A DNA stretch of 64,000 nucleotides, taken from positions 1,860,001-1,924,000 of the forward strand of contig JACONQ010000012.1 of the NCBI GenBank assembly GCA_014281115.1. Reading direction: 5' to 3'. The position numbers and the translations under genes were made by a program. Each line of letters opens with the position of its first letter. Position 1 is the first letter of the stretch. The stretch is from Laburnicola sp. R22_1 (Eukaryota; Ascomycota; Dothideomycetes; Pleosporales; Didymosphaeriaceae). Shown piece by piece: positions 22,655-33,699 of this stretch. The notes beneath the pieces are model-generated. The model saw nothing but the letters and a program-made list of their open reading frames with translations. It did not search any database and was not told the origin of the DNA.

Positions 22655-24119
22655 ATGTCATCACATCCATCTCTATTATCTCGTCATTCTTCCTTCGGTC
22701 TTCTTATCCCGTTTCTCTTCGCTTCACATGCGTCAGCACTCTTCGACACAGGCTTCAGTCCCCAAATTCAAGATGGCCTCGTCAACCGCCCACCACACGA
22801 ATGTCCCGTGTCGCAAGATGGCGCAACGTCCAACACCTTCCCCTGGACACACAATCCTACCTGTGTAACTGCCGTCCTCCCCTCCTCAGAAGACCACGGT
22901 CACCTCGGCACCCACCGCACTTTCTGCGTCTACACAAACTCCAACTTCAACTCTGGCCGCGGCATCTCCCTCATAAGCACCCCTGAAACAGCCGCAGAGC
23001 TCTCTGACGATGTCTACTCGCCTTACTTCGCTTCCCCTTCCGCCTCGGTGCAGGCTTGGGAAATGAAAGAGACGCAGGGCAAGGGTATGGGACTTTTCGC
23101 GAAGAGGGACATTGAAGCAGGGGAGACGCTGATACTACAGAGTCCGGTTATAGTGGTAGATAGAGAAGCATTAGCGAGCCCAAGTCGGCAGCGCAGATCT
23201 ACATTATTAAGGACAGCGGTCGAGCAATTACCAGAGAAGACGAGGTGGGCCGTGATGGAGCTAAGTCGGCGAGGAGGCAATGACGAGATCGAAGACGTGC
23301 TCAACGTTAACGCAGTCCGAGCAAAGATGTGGGACGAAACAGCGCACTTGATCATCGTGCCTGAAGCAGCAGTAAGCACCCCACAAGCAACCCCGTCGGC
23401 TAACAATGCTAACACACGTCCGTCCGCCCAGAGAATCAACCACGCATGCCGTCCAAACGCCTACTACCGCTTCGACGACCACACCCTCAACTTGGACGTC
23501 TTCGCCCTCAAAGACATCCCCCCAGGCGAAGAGATCTCCTTCAGCTGTAAGCCACTCATCTACTTCCACCTTCCTCACAGCACGATGGACTAACACCAAC
23601 TTCCCAGACGGCTTCTCCACCGCCCCCCACACCACCCGCCTCGCCGCTCTAAAGTCAACCTGGGGCTTCCCCTGCACCTGCCCGCTCTGCACCTCCCCAC
23701 CCACCACCCTCACCCTCTCCGACGCGCGCCTCGCCCAAATCGCCGACCTCAAAGCCGCGCTGCCGACGTCCCTCGCCGCGATCCCCGAATACATCAAGCT
23801 CCTCCCGCGGCTCATTGCGCTGCTCGAAGACGAGGGCCTCGTCGCGGAATTGCCCATGTATGAGGAGATTTTGGCGTATGCGTGGAGTGCGGTGAGGCAG
23901 GCGGGGAAGGCGGAATATTGGGCGGGCAGGGCGGAAAAGCATTGGGGGGTTTTGGCGGGGAGGGAGAGCTGGGAGGTGAAGAGGGTGGGGGAGCTGGGGA
24001 GGGGGGTGGAGGGGCATTATACGTGGGGGAGTTATGGGGGGGTTTGGGAAGGGGAGGGGGAGGAGGAGGGGAATAGGGGTGAGAAGGTTGGGGGTGGGGA
24101 GGAGGAGCATCGGCATTAG
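22655..24119 (+). CDS. SET-domain protein with signal-peptide-like N-terminus
   Basis: SET domains transfer methyl groups to lysine; this is of the fungal SET5/SMYD-like sort. Exons 22655-23371, 23432-23546 and 23608-24119; 447 residues (450 if the ATG at 22646 is used). The first intron is a stop-free multiple of three, so retention would insert 20 residues just before the active site. The SET core begins at GKGMGLFAKRDIEAGE; the S-adenosylmethionine pocket is RINHACRPNAYYRF, then DIPPGEEISFSY with the Tyr formed across the splice, and a post-SET cluster WGFPCTCPLC. The N-terminus (LLIPFLFASHASA) looks like a secretion signal, followed by a Cys-containing region. The C-terminus is Gly/Glu low complexity encoded by a very G-rich stretch. 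Confidence 0.87.
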
Positions 24120-26744
24120 TGTTGAGCGGTGGTGATGAATGGAATTGTGCGGGAGCGATGGCACATGGACCCAACCAGCCAGAGAGCATGAACTTTTCGT
24201 AAAAGAAACACAGTGACGCTCTCACTGTATCGCACTTCATTGGCGCCCGAGGCGTGCCTATCGTGTACGTACGTAGTGCAGAAAAATGCATGTATTGATT
24301 TAAGCGTGCTTTTGATATCTTTCTCCCAAAGGTCACACTTTTTTGAGTTTGTGGGGTTTCTTTTCTGGGGACTTCTCTTTGTGCAGCTCGCTCATGGCTT
24401 CGTTGGATGCAGGCATTTCGATCCAACCCGCAGCGTTGTCCATAAACGTGGTAGTAAAAAGATTTTGGTTCCGCGCACATTTCCGATAGTTTGTAGATTT
24501 TCGTTTGTTTTTCTTTTTGAGTACTCCTGCGCATTACGTGTTGCGTTTCATCCTTTGTCCGACATCTATGGATTTGCATCTTCTTTCTTTTCGTGCGTGA
24601 GCTCAACACTCGACGCGTGGAGATGATGGCCTTGGGCTTTTTTTTTGTTATCACAGAGTGCCAAGGTTGGTGTTGGGGATGTTATATCTTTTGGTAGCCC
24701 TCCCTCCAGTCCATCATGTCTTTACTCTTTCGCCTTTTACTACCCTAGCCTTCTGCTTCTGCTCATCGTATCTCGTCAGTCGTTCTTAGGGCGACCATAT
24801 AAGCTGTGTTTTGGATTTTTGTGCGCGACACCCGACACCCAACACATACCATAATAGCTTGCTAGTTATTTTTTTAGTACTAGGGTCTTGTGCTTAATAT
24901 AAGAATGTATTATTCCCTAGGAGCCTAATAGTCTATGTTAGGCATCAAATTGGTATTCTTTGCAATACATGTACCCCAGACCCCAGCCTGTTGCTTCTGC
25001 TCATCGTATCTCGCCAATCGGTTTTAGGACGACATACACGCTGTGCTTTGTTCTTTCTGTGCGCGACACCCCACACATGCTAGTGATGGCAGACAATTTT
25101 TTAGTTAGGGGGAGGGGGGGCGATAGCGTTCTCCGCGTAGTGTAGAGATGTGTTGGTTTTGGTTCAACAAGATGTTGCATCTTTTGGTACAGCTCGTGTC
25201 CATGTCTTGTCTGTTTTCAGTGTTTTGGTAACCCAGGCGTCTGCCCATGGAGGCGAGCTAAGTCTTTTTTGGAGCTCGACGGGAGAGTCACATGGCCCAC
25301 TTTTCCGTCTGTTTAAGTGTGCGGAAGTTGTGGGAGTTGGTACGTGGAGATGGAGTGGAAGGGGAGGTATTTATACGTAGATGAGACTGGGTTGAGGTGT
25401 GGTTTGGAGAGGTTTGGTCGGGGTGGGCAACATAGGAGGTCCTTCAAGTGTTTTTGATGGTGCTGGGTTTTGTGGTGGGAGCCGTGTCGGGTTATAGGTG
25501 GGAGAAGGCATGGTTTCATCTCCATGGGCTTTAACTGGGGCGGATTTTGATTGATGGGATGGGATGGGCGGGTAGGGTGTGTGTGTGATTATTCCGCCGG
25601 GTTTGGTCCCCATCTGCGCGGCACACATGCAGGTTATATTTTAGTGATGGGAAGCGCGCATAACGATTGATCGCGTGGAATTCGGCAACATCACGTACAC
25701 AGCTCATTGATTTTCTGACACCAATTCATCCAGCATTTCACATAGATTATAGATTCTTTGATTTCTTGTCCCGGGCCACAGCTCTGGATCACGAGCACCA
25801 TGTCTCGTCGACGAGCATTCAGATAAAATTGTTCTCATTTTGTTGGGCGACGATTTCCAAGGATCCGTAATGTATTTCAGCCGACGATATCTGGTTTTCA
25901 TATTGCTTTGGGGCGCTGTTCCGGTCCATCATAAGTCCCCCGAAGTTTTTGGAGACTGAGACGAAGAACAAGCATCAGCATATTCCCATTTTCTTTTAGT
26001 GGATCTAAGGTGATATTGCAGTGTGAGAAGAAGAAGTGGTGCAGTTTTCGATGGGGATTTATATCTGCAGTTGAGAAGCGGCTGGTAAGCACGTGTCCTG
26101 TCTGCCCGCCCATGTAATGCTGCGTTTAAATTTTCAGAGTCACTGGAAAAGGTGCGTATTTGTGCATCCAAATATCTATTCAGCCATAGATTTTGAGGTG
26201 AGACCTTTTTGATGCTAAAGTCGCACAGCCGTCTCGAGCATGTTATTGGCCTGGATTCTTTTTGGAAACGTGGTCGCGATTTTAATATACGCGGTTCATG
26301 AGTAACACTCCTTGTCCTTGGAGTATCAAGAAAACTACTATAAGATTGGGCTTTGTATCCTTTAGTGGGATTCAGGTGCGCAACTGCAAGGCAACATGTC
26401 CGCTGTCCAGCCCTTATGAATGCCCAATGCCGGGGTGGTGTGGAAAAGAAGAACCAGCGAGGGAGAGAACGTTTATATAAATGAGAGCTGGGCTCGGGTA
26501 GCTGGGATGGACGGTCTAGGATGTTTGCGTGCTGAGGTGGAACTATCATCGTACACTATTACAGTAACGTATTGAACCGTGATTACCTGCTCCTCACACA
26601 ATCTTCAAGACTCGCGCCCAACTAAATTTAAAATGAATAACAAAGCATTCCGCTTTTCTGGTTGCCAAATAATATGTTTCTTGGATTTTATGAACTTCGC
26701 ACTGTGCGTCTTTGGGAAAGGTTGAGAGATCATTAGATATAGAC
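24120..26744. other. Long intergenic region
   Basis: About 2.6 kb with no gene I can support. It is T/G-biased on the plus strand and contains a diverged direct duplication (listed separately). Open frames here lack ATG starts or domain signals. Confidence 0.5.
24749..25080 (+). repeat. Diverged direct duplication of about 95 bp
   Basis: Copies at about 24749-24850 and 24985-25080 share the ordered words TTGCTTCTGCTCATCGTATC/CTTCTGCTCATCGTATCTCG, AGG(G)CGAC, GCTGTG, TTTG and TGTGCGCGACACCC. No coding sense in either. Confidence 0.6.
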
Positions 26745-28827
26745 TCAGCTTAACTCCAGCATCCCCTCCTCGAGTTGCCACAACGGACTAGTCCTATTCG
26801 CCATCCGACCTTCTAGAAGCACTAGCTCCTCGCGCGACAAAGATTCTAGTAGACACCGTGATGGACCTGGAGTGGTGAAGAGCACCTTGAGCTTCTCGTG
26901 ACGCAGTAAAATTACGAAATCGGCTAGATACGGGGAAGTGCTGGAGTCGTCGAGCCATTGCAGGCCGTCGACGACACAGTAGAGTTTTCCCACAATGATG
27001 CTTACAACATCTCGAAACAAGTCCTTGAACGCGCTCCATGTGCGAAGGGTTCCATCCAGATTTTGAAAGCGGTCCTTGGAAATGTTGATGTCGTTTTCAT
27101 ATTCCAGGGGTACTAACTCGGCTATTTGACGTAAAAGACTGTATGCCAGGGATATGAGCCCTTGTACTTCCGGAGTGTTATCGCCGCATATTTGTTCTTT
27201 TCTGCGCAGCTCACAGAAGTAGGATATGGTTGGGACCTTGGACATCGATGCGAAGTCGATGAACTTTGATGCGAGCATGGTGGTTGGGCTCATAACTTCA
27301 TCGTCCGAGAAGTCGCGAGGTGAGATGCACAGTACAGGTGCAGAAGTGAGCTCTTTAGTCCGTTCGGCGAGGTTTGCGACGGCTTCGGGAGGGATAGAGG
27401 TATCTCCGAAGAAGGCGGAATCTAAGCGTACGCGGTCGCGGTGAAAGTGGTCTTCGAGAATAGCCGAATCTAACAATAATTGGTCTCGAGTGAAGGTTGC
27501 TTCAACAAATATGTTACCCTCTGCGTCAAGCATTGTCACATGCAATTTTCACGTACCTTCAACGCCCCTAGCACCAATGAATGAACGACGCTTGCTGCTT
27601 GGGATGCCACTGTCAAATGACAGTGAAGAAACTGACTGTATTAGGCTGACATGTCAAAAGGCTTAAATTGCACTCACTGCTTCCCGTTTCCAACTGAGCA
27701 ACATCAGTAAGGAGCGTTATAAGGTTCTGGCAAAGTGCTGCATTGTTATTTCGTTCCTCTCGTTGCTCCCTCCTTTGTTTTTCGAACTGATCCGAAAACT
27801 GCTGAGCATAGTACTTCGTCTCAGCATTTTCCCTCAAAATACCCTCTAGTCCCAGTCTCAGATCTCTGCCCGTCTCTTCGATCGTGAGTCGTGTAACACG
27901 CTGTTCCGCCACAGACATGTGTGAAGCCTTGCGTCTGATACGTTCAGACTTGCGAACAATATTCTCGATCTCCGGTTCAAACTCTTGAAGAAAGTTTTCG
28001 TTCATGGAGTCTAGCAAGCGTCTTCGGCGCTTCTTTGCGTACCAAGCCAGGGTATCATTGAGGAATAGAAAGATGTGGGCGTAAAGGTCTGCGATGGCGC
28101 GGTGCATTTTTTCAGTCTTGAATAGTTCCATTTCGGTCTCGCAGTCGGCAACGTGCTCGCTTATCTTGGACAATGCCTGTGAGAGCTCTTCGGCGATAGA
28201 TTCGTGATTTACGCTGGCCTAATCTTGTAAGTGAAGGCCACTAATGTTGTTCGGCCGACATACCTTGATGATGGTGGTGATTGTACCGGTGAAAAGCGAC
28301 ACGTATTCACTGCCATTTGGCATAATGTCAAGCATATTACTATGCGCATCCAGAGTGCACAAAGTCGATGGAAGTAATTCATCGCTCTTCCCCTCTTCCC
28401 TTTTGTTCTCTTGGCTTGCCAACCTTTTTCCACTTCTGCCATCATATCGAACACGCCCTCGATTGTAGGTTCATATTTCTTGACTTCCAGTTGATCTTCT
28501 TTCGAGTTATGCTTTTGAAACTGTAGCCACTGTTGTCGAAGCTTCTCAGCTTCTACAGAAAGCACTTTCGTGATTGGATTACTTGTACATCTTTAGCAAA
28601 CTAGTCGCTTTAAAAGTAAGAGTTTATGAGTGTTACCTCTCGACGTTCGGTGGTTCCCAAGGCTCGTAGAATCTGCGCCACGGCTCGAGGATTGCCTCAA
28701 GAGATGGTTCTTGATCAGTCAGAACTCGGCTAAGCGTACGCGCGTTACTCTCTGGTGGAAAGCGATTTTGAGCGTGGAAGCTGTACACCCTCACTATTCT
28801 TCTCGGGTCTTCGGTGTCTTGGTCCAT
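26745..28827 (-). CDS. STAND-like protein A (DUF7708-type N-term, P-loop-less NTPase), frameshifted
   Basis: Fungal NLR-like architecture without a sensor. Exons 28637-28827, 28264-28581, 27678-28218, 27557-27609 and 26745-27518; about 625 codons if the frame were whole. The helical N-terminal domain resembles DUF7708 (EYVSLFTGTITTIIK|ASVNHESIAEELS, then ADLYAHIFLFLNDTLAWY). A NACHT-like core follows: strand APVLCISP, then RDFSDDEV where the P-loop should be, PTISYFCEL, and a Walker B-like KLYCVVDGLQWLDDS. No repeats or effector domain follow. In exon 2 the frame must shift by one base at about 28356-28362, between YFHRLC and TLDAHSN, where no intron fits; the exon is one base short. The last intron (38 nt) is provisional. 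Its 5' end faces the AAA+ gene 408 bp away. Either a decaying gene or a sequencing error. Confidence 0.72.
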
Positions 28828-29235
28828 TGTTAAGGATGGAGTCTTGGCCTAGTGATTTCGCGTGTTTGTGAAAAGTGAGAATATATGAAAGTGACCGGCT
28901 GAGCAGTAAAAGCAATATGATATTGACGCTCTAGGCTGACACATAATGATGTGGCTTGGTACACATCTGGGGGCGGACATTGTCGGGTTCCAAGGTTTCA
29001 TTGGTTCGCCTCCGTGATCATTCTTCCACGACCCTTGTCGAGGCGCATGCGTGTCCCCAACTTGAAGGCAACTCGTCAGAGGTAAGACAAGGCTGGAAAC
29101 TCGAGCTGACAACCCATGCCAGCTTGCCTTCTTTGCCTTCTTTAAGAATAGCTAAACCTCAGCCTGCCCGCTCCCTTTGCTTCCTTCTTTCGACTCCCCG
29201 TGTCTTGTACTACCCCAACTTCGCAGCCTCTCAAG
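28828..29235. promoter_or_regulatory. Divergent promoter region of STAND-like A / AAA+ 1
   Basis: The 408 bp between the two divergent ATGs. No gene inside; a shared bidirectional promoter is inferred from geometry alone. A pyrimidine-rich stretch (about 29160-29220) precedes the AAA+ start. Confidence 0.45.
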
Positions 29236-31633
29236 ATGTCGCCCCAGGCCATCGTGGACGAATCGATTCAAGTTCCAATCACCAGTGGAGGGCTGGCGGA
29301 GAGAGCAAGTGGAAGCGTCGCCGACGGCTCTAACGAACCCGCGCAGAAGCGCATCAAATATCGAGTCGAATATGTGGAAACCACGACCGGCAACATCCTA
29401 CACCGATATGAAACGAGGGGCCTTAACTTCGAGGACGAGGCCACAATGGGCGGCGCGCAGACGCTGTTTGAAATCGTGACAACTATACGAACCGGCCAAA
29501 AGGCTACAGGGGCAGAAGCCAGCCTCAGCGTGCCCATCGCCAGCAATGCATCATCCGTCAACATGCACATATTTTCTCCTGCCATTATGTACGCCTTACG
29601 CCGCGTAGTGCAATACTATCCTGGCCAAGATCTAGCAAGCGGTGTCATCAAGATATCTGCGCCTTATGCGATTCTAGTACATCATTACGACGAGTTGATG
29701 GAGTATCGTGAGAAGCTGAAGCAGAAGGGGCAAGTGATATTTGCTACAGGGAAAAGGATGCATATGAGCATCTTGGGATACTCAAGGAGTTTCTGGATGA
29801 GCACGTCATGCCTGCTGTGGAGGCAGAGCGTGCACGTAACAAGAGAGGAGCCTATACCTTTGACATGTTCTGGGTCGTGGCGAAACCGGGAATTACTTTC
29901 CGGGATCAGTGGATAGAAAATGACGAATTCTTCGCCGGAGTCCTGCATTCTCTCACTGGTGGGAGCTTCGGGAAGCCAAATACACAATGGGAGATGCACT
30001 TCTGGGTCCTACAGTACGACGGCACGCTCGTCGATCGCACAATGCGAGTCGCAGTCACCTCCAAGTTTGATGGCGAGAAGCCCTTGATTATGAAACCCTT
30101 GGATCCACAGAATCTATCTGGTGACAAGATAGTCGAGGACCTGATTAGCCATGGGAAATTATACTGGAGCCATCTGCGGAAACAGTGCAAACGCTACAAA
30201 GGAAAGACGACAACATTCCCGCATAATGAGGTCGATGGCCTTGTCATGGTGGACATGGATGCATTTTACGAGACCTTCCCGCACGACAGACCTATTACGA
30301 TGAGCGACGCCGGATCTGACAATCGGACATGGGTGTCTGATTGTACTTGCTCTGTGTGCAGCCACAGAAGAGACGAAAATGAAGAGAAAGAGAAGACTGC
30401 GATATTTGAAGATTATGAAGATCTCGCGCCCAAGACCATGGATGAACTCGAAAACAAACAGTACCTGTTGTTGCCGTCCCAAATATACGCGTATGTATTC
30501 AGAACCAGAACCTGGGGTATGCCAATCCTGTTGTTTTGATTGTTCCAGTTACTGATCGTGGGCAGAGCTTCTTCATGTCAAAGGCTTAGGAGAGCCGAAC
30601 TTCGAAGAGGATATGATCGACCAACTCGTAATGGATGAGAAGCGCGTGACAACGCTCAAAGCGCTCGCAAAAAGCTTCATACGCGTCAACAAGTTCGGCG
30701 AGAAATCGGAAAAAGAGCCGTGGTCGGCAGACTTCGTGAGAGGCAAAGGTAATGGACTCATCTTCCTTCTGCACGGTTCGCCGGGAACCGGGAAGACATG
30801 CACTGCCGGTGAGTAGCATGAAGCTCCTTCGCAAACACCTTAGCAGCTAACGCTGACTCAGAATGCATTGCGGGTTTCACCAATTGCCCACTTATGGTAC
30901 TGACAAGCAGTGATATCGGCACTGTTCCAACGGAGGTCGAACGCAACCTGACCGAGAATTTCAAGCGCGCTCGAAGCTGGGGTGCTGTGCTGCTAATCGA
31001 CGAAGCTGACGTGTTCATGGAGCGGCGTACAACCGCCGACCTGACGCGAAATAGTTTGGTCGCTGGTAAGAGAAATCCTCTAAAAATTAGAGGGACTTCA
31101 TCGCTCACCCCGATAATAGGGTTCCTCCGCGCTCTCGAATTTTACGAGGGCATTTTGTTCCTCACAACAAACAGGATAGCGTCTTTTGATGATGCATTCA
31201 TCTCTCGTATCCACTTCCAGTTAGGATATCCGGAGTTTACAGACGAAAGCCGTCGCAAAGTGTGGCAGACATTCATCGATAAGCTCCAACGTGAGAGGGG
31301 TGATTACATCCGGCTGAACATCGACGCGAAAGAATACCTTGATGGGAAGGAGCTGAGATCGGTGAAGTGGAATGGACGGGAAATCCGAAATGGTCAGTAA
31401 GCGCCGCACTGCATAGATTGTTGCATACTAATCCCAAAATAGCGTTCCAGACTGCGGTTGCGTTGGCGGAGTACGGCGCGACAAAGGATTCTGAAGGCAA
31501 GATAATCATGACTGATACACATCTGAGATCAGTGGTGGAGATGTCGCGTGACTTCAAAGAATATTTGAAAGATTTGCATCGCGGAGACGAAGGAAAGCGT
31601 GCAGAGAGGAGAGTGGAAAGGTTGGACAAGTAG
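29236..31633 (+). CDS. AAA+ ATPase 1 with DUF7025-like N-terminus, frameshifted
   Basis: ATP-driven remodelling protein of a fungal AAA family. Exons 29236-30516, 30566-30808, 30862-31065, 31120-31392 and 31443-31633. The start is the ATG in CAAGATGTC. The N-terminal half (HYDELMEYREKL, LKEFLDEHVMPAVEAERARN, YTFDMFWVVAKPG) matches the DUF7025 type. A Cys cluster DCTCSVC precedes the AAA module: Walker A HGSPGTGKT, Walker B AVLLIDEADVF, NSLVA, sensor FLTTNRI, arginine finger region ISRIHF. At about 29733 the frame breaks in a GGGG run: the upstream frame ends KLKQKG and the homologous frame resumes with ICYREKDAYEHL; one base is missing and no intron fits. So it is either a pseudogene or a homopolymer sequencing error. 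Divergent partner of STAND-like A. Confidence 0.8.
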
Positions 31634-31683
31634 CAAATGTAGGGGCGCTATAAGAGTGAATAGTATGCGTAACATGATGCCAT

Positions 31684-33448
31684 TCAATCTTCGTCATCAC
31701 CTTGATCCCAGTCAACCTTCCAATCAATACTACGACCTCTTGTTCCCATCAATTTCGCAATCTGTTGAGCGGGGTGACCGTCCATGACCAAGAGAATCTT
31801 TATACGCAGATGCGCAAGTGATTTGTGCCTCACAATGTCCTGCAACGCGCATACCGCTTGATACAATCCATTTGCTCCTACGCCTGATCCGTTCCATTGA
31901 CACTGATCAAGCCGATCGATGACAATGGTACCTGCTTGCCCATCGGGGAAGACCTCAAGCAATTTTATGCATAGGTCAGTCATCGCGAATAGAGCGGTAG
32001 TGTGATCTCCAGAGTCCCAGTCGGATAATTTGAATGTTTCGATAATCATTTCACGTTGTTGTCGTAAGCCTTGGGGATGTTGCTCGGCGAGCTGGTATAT
32101 AAGATTCCGGATGACGTCTGGAAAAGACCGACGTCTCGAGCGAGAATTAGAGTAATCAGTCTGACAAAAGTAGGATAAAATGAATGTTGGCGAATTTATC
32201 GCTTCTGCAACAAGAACTGAGGCTGATGAAAGCCAGTTGAGTTGAACGGAGGATGAGTCGGAAAAATTGTTGCCTCCGAGCAGCAGAATAGATGACTTTT
32301 CATGCTCCAGCCACTGTGAAAATATCTTTTCGCTCTTAAGCATTGCCCATGACATCTGGCGTAGACTTCGAGGCTCGCTCGGGTTATCATAAAATTCGTC
32401 CTCCAGTAACGCCTTGTATCGTGAGATGATAACCGAAGGTGATATGTCGTCAGCTGACTTCAATCCAAGAGCTTGTCTGATTTCCAGCAGACTTGAATCC
32501 CTCAACTGTGATTGTGAAATTTGCATCCATTCGTGCCCCTGTCGTACGCGGAGATTTGTATCATCTCCAGTCGTCTCGATGCGCCTGAGTTGTTCTTGAA
32601 CCTTGGAGAGAGTCTTCCGTGTCTCTGCAAGCTCTTCGAGTGTCGCAATCGTGCACTCTTCTTTGATTTCAGAAATTTTGACGCGTAGAGATGACAGAGT
32701 TTTCAGTTTCAGCGGAGACAGCGCTTTCGTGAGTCGCCGAGTTCTTTGGGAAAAGTAGTCCACAGTCTCGCGACAAAACTTTACTACCAACGCAAACACG
32801 TCAACAATGAGCGCACGGAGGCTGTCTTTTGGGCGAATTCGACGAAGCGTTTCTAACCGTGGGAAGGCGTATGCGAGTTCTTCAAGTGCTTCTTCAATAG
32901 CTTCTTCTCGCCTCTGCTTCTGGACAGCAACATGGACGAGAACCGCGATCGTGCCATACGCCAAACCACCAAATTGCTGATCGGCGCCCTTCACAATTTC
33001 CGCGACGCCGGAAAAACTCTGCAAGAAATCGCCGATTGTACTGACAGTGCTCTGTAGGGCTGTACCAGCTTTCCGCGCTGCATTTGCACCGCGGTTCGCT
33101 TTCCAGTCTCTCAAAGCGTTGCCCGCAAGGTTCAACTGAGTTTCGGTCTTCGGTGAAAGAATAGATAAATCATTGTCGGAGAGTAGTTTCGAAACCGTCT
33201 CATCCACGTCGCGCTTTGAAGTGTTGTAGATTCCGACTGATGGTTCGACTAATGTCAAAGTAGAATCCCGTGGATTTTCATGGTCTAATACAGCTCCCAA
33301 ATCCCAATCATCCCGGTCGTGATTGAGCTGCCGTATTGGCAATAAAAGTCTAGCCTGAGATCAGTCTTCTAGTAAAATATGAAGCAACGCATACTTACTC
33401 TGACTTCGCGTCATTCTGAACGAACCATTCGTACTGTTCCTCGGTCAT
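31684..33448 (-). CDS. STAND-like protein B (DUF7708-type N-term, P-loop-less NTPase)
   Basis: Second STAND-like protein, open throughout. Exons 33399-33448 and 31684-33349 with a 49-nt intron; 571 residues from MTEEQYEWF. The helical N-terminal domain (FLQSFSGVAEIVKGADQQF, GLAYGTIAVLVHVAV, YAFPRLETL, VKFCRETVDYF) is DUF7708-like. A coiled segment follows (KISEIKEECTIATLEELAET). The NTPase-like core has strand SSILLLGG, then NNFSDSSSVQ in place of the P-loop, SPTFILSYFCQTD, and a Walker B-like TIVIDRLDQCQW at about residue 490. It ends soon after in an acidic tail with no ankyrin, WD or TPR repeats. Same layout as protein A but only distantly similar. Its 3' end lies 50 bp from the 3' end of AAA+ 1. 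The first in-frame codon of the main exon is TTG, so the small first exon is needed. Confidence 0.8.
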
Positions 33449-33699
33449 TTCGTTGATGCTTGGCTATCAGACAAGAGAACGCGCTCTTTATATGGATATT
33501 GATTAACTGGTTGGAAATCTCTGATGCAAAGCGCAATGTTGTTGAGTCCGATGTGGCGTGTTGTCAGCTGCAATGACCATTATCAGCTGAGTGGGCTCGA
33601 TATGCATAATCTCGTAATTTGCAGTTGCCTTTTTTGAGGCTTAGTTGCGAGGATCTAGGCGGCAGTGATTGCTGTCCAGCCCCCACCAAGGACCGGTTC

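Noticed and set aside
23812..24654. Long minus-strand Pro-rich frame opposite the SET gene end
   Set aside because: It is the shadow of the G-rich end of the SET gene and lacks an ATG.
29733..29760. Possible mini-intron to repair the AAA+ 1 frame
   Set aside because: GT...AG choices here are 16 nt (too short) or 42 nt (multiple of three, leaves the frame unchanged), so a one-base loss is the better reading.
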